From contig CAJGCS010000051.1 of the NCBI GenBank assembly GCA_904501965.1, forward strand, positions 1-7,139: a stretch of DNA of 7,139 nt, in the 5' to 3' direction. The notes under the pieces are model-generated. The model had not been told where the DNA came from and made no database searches. It saw nothing but the letters and a program-made list of their open reading frames with translations. A program made the translations under genes and the position numbers. Below are positions 5,997 to 7,139 of this stretch, in pieces; positions within the stretch are counted from its first letter, which is position 1; every line of letters starts with the position of its first letter. The DNA comes from an uncultured Bacilli bacterium. GTDB taxonomy: Bacteria; Bacillota_I; Bacilli_A; ML615J-28; CAG-313.

Positions 5997-7112
5997 ATGT
6001 TTAGTAAACACGATATTGTTAAAGATGAATGTATGTTAACTGGTTGTTTTAAAAGAAAAGGATATGACTGGTGGTGGCATTCATTTACTGCAAGAGATGC
6101 AGAAACAAATGAAGAAAAGCCATTTTTCTTAGAATTCTTTGTTGTTAATCCAGCTAAAGCAAAAGATGTTCCAACATTTGGTCAACTTGGTGAAACACCA
6201 TCATATTTAATGGTTAAAATTGGAACATGGGGAAAAAATAAAACACAAGTACATAATTTCTATCCTTGGAAAGATGTTAAATTACATGGTAAAGCACCAT
6301 TTAGTGTAAGCGCTGGTGAATGTTATTTAGATGAATATCAAACTTATGGTAAAGCTAAAGTTACTGAAGAAGAAGCTGTGGCTCATCCTGAATACATGTG
6401 TAGTGCTGGTGAATTTGAATGGAATTTAAAAATTGATAAAAATATTGCCTGGAATGTAGGATATGGAACTAGTAAATTATTTAGATTCTTAAAAGCATTT
6501 GAAATGTATTGGCATGCTGAAGGGATGAAGACATTCTATGAAGGTTATGTTATTTATAATGGCCGTAAATATATTGTAAGTAAAGAAAATTGCTATGGAT
6601 ATGCTGATAAGAACTGGGGAAGTAATTTTACAACTCCTTGGGTTTGGTTATCATCTAATAATTTATATAGTAATGTTCATAAGAAAAAACTTGAAAACAG
6701 TGTATTCGATGTTGGTGGAGGTAAACCAAAAGTATACTTTGTATCTATACCAAGACAACTTTTAGGTGGATTCTATTATGAAGGTAAAGAATTTGAATTT
6801 AATTTCTCTAAATTCTGGATGTTACCAAGAACTAAGTTTGATTGTCAAATTACTGATACACAAGTTATCTGGCATGTTGTACAATGGACAACAAAACAAA
6901 AATGGGATATAAATATTACATGTGAAAAAGAAGACATGCTACTAGTAAACTATGAGTCACCAGATGGTAAAAAACGTCATAATAATTTATGGAATGGCGG
7001 TAATGGTGTCGGAAATATTAAACTTTATGAAAAACATAAAGGTGAATGGCAATTAGTAGATGATATTGATGCATATAACATTGGCTGTGAATACGGAGAA
7101 TATGATAAATAA
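5997..7112 (+). CDS. Tocopherol cyclase-like family protein of unknown function
   Basis: A 371-residue protein with no signal peptide or membrane segment, rich in Trp (17) and Tyr and with an alternating beta pattern. The best signature is EGYVIYNGRKYIV (182-194) followed by GYADKNWGSNF and PWVWLSSNNL (201-223): the plant/cyanobacterial tocopherol cyclase family shows the same order, with G-x-V/I near the centre, then EKNWG, F and a W-x-W strand. The N-terminus carries HSFTARDAETNEEKPFFLEFFVV (28-50), also fitting the family's lipocalin-like first barrel. A Gly-rich end, WNGGNGVGNIKLYEK (332-346), fits as well. In this kind of bacterium no tocopherol pathway is expected, so the substrate is unknown; the family name should be read as homology, not activity. 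Relatives such as carotenoid hydratase (CrtC) and lipocalin-like AttH proteins share the fold. It follows the thioredoxin-like gene by 63 bases and is followed by a terminator. Confidence 0.8.
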   Translation: MFSKHDIVKDECMLTGCFKRKGYDWWWHSFTARDAETNEEKPFFLEFFVVNPAKAKDVPTFGQLGETPSYLMVKIGTWGKNKTQVHNFYPWKDVKLHGKAPFSVSAGECYLDEYQTYGKAKVTEEEAVAHPEYMCSAGEFEWNLKIDKNIAWNVGYGTSKLFRFLKAFEMYWHAEGMKTFYEGYVIYNGRKYIVSKENCYGYADKNWGSNFTTPWVWLSSNNLYSNVHKKKLENSVFDVGGGKPKVYFVSIPRQLLGGFYYEGKEFEFNFSKFWMLPRTKFDCQITDTQVIWHVVQWTTKQKWDINITCEKEDMLLVNYESPDGKKRHNNLWNGGNGVGNIKLYEKHKGEWQLVDDIDAYNIGCEYGEYDK

Positions 7113-7138
7113 GAAGGAAGCCCGCTTCCTTCTTTTTT
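7111..7138 (+). terminator. Intrinsic terminator of the tocopherol cyclase-like gene
   Basis: A 10-bp stem (AAGAAGGAAG at 7111-7120 with CTTCCTTCTT at 7125-7134) closes on a CCCG loop and runs into six T bases (7133-7138). The first two stem bases belong to the gene's TAA stop codon, so the transcript ends almost at the stop. Confidence 0.9.
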
Positions 7139-7139
7139 A

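Noticed and set aside
1..7139. Mobile element, prophage, CRISPR or defence system
   Set aside because: No transposase, integrase, terminal repeats, regular repeat-spacer array or known defence domain is visible; most genes are conserved housekeeping genes.

Overview
The window looks like ordinary chromosome from a low-GC Bacillota, most likely a host-associated member of the Bacilli (the Erysipelotrichales/RF39/Acholeplasma side is possible, but the order cannot be fixed from sequence alone). Reasons: strongly A/T-rich third codon positions, clear AGGAGG/AAGG-type ribosome binding sites, TAA/TAG stops, and the Bacillus-like order alaS - ruvX (yrrK) - DUF1292 (yrzB). Trp is encoded by TGG throughout and no gene reads through TGA, so the genetic code is standard and not that of mycoplasmas.

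Left part (1-3354), plus strand: the 3' nine-tenths of alaS (alanyl-tRNA synthetase, cut by the window edge), overlapping by one base with ruvX (Holliday-junction resolvase-like/16S pre-rRNA nuclease family), followed 15 bases later by a small DUF1292 protein with an unusual acidic, Cys/His-rich tail. A strong hairpin with A- and T-tracts on its two sides ends this operon and also serves the convergent operon on the right.

Middle (3353-5522), minus strand: a two-gene operon transcribed leftward, tmcAL (tRNA-Met cytidine acetate ligase, first) and a SalA/Mrp-type P-loop ATPase (second), separated by one base. Its promoter can be read at 5546-5574.

Right part (5523-7139): a 120-base divergent intergenic region with back-to-back promoters, then two plus-strand genes: a 96-residue protein that I read as a degenerate thioredoxin-fold protein, and a 371-residue protein with the KNWG signature of the tocopherol cyclase-like family. 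A GC-rich hairpin with a T-tract ends the window. These last two genes are the least understood part. The others serve translation (alaS, tmcAL), rRNA/DNA processing (ruvX) and probably Fe-S or regulatory ATPase functions (mrp).

I found no mobile element, CRISPR array, tRNA, rRNA or riboswitch. The most notable points are the metal-binding-like tail on the DUF1292 protein, the tocopherol-cyclase-like protein in an organism type not expected to make tocopherol, the single-Cys thioredoxin-like protein beside it, the Mrp protein without its CxxC, and the absence of the ireB-type gene normally found between alaS and ruvX.
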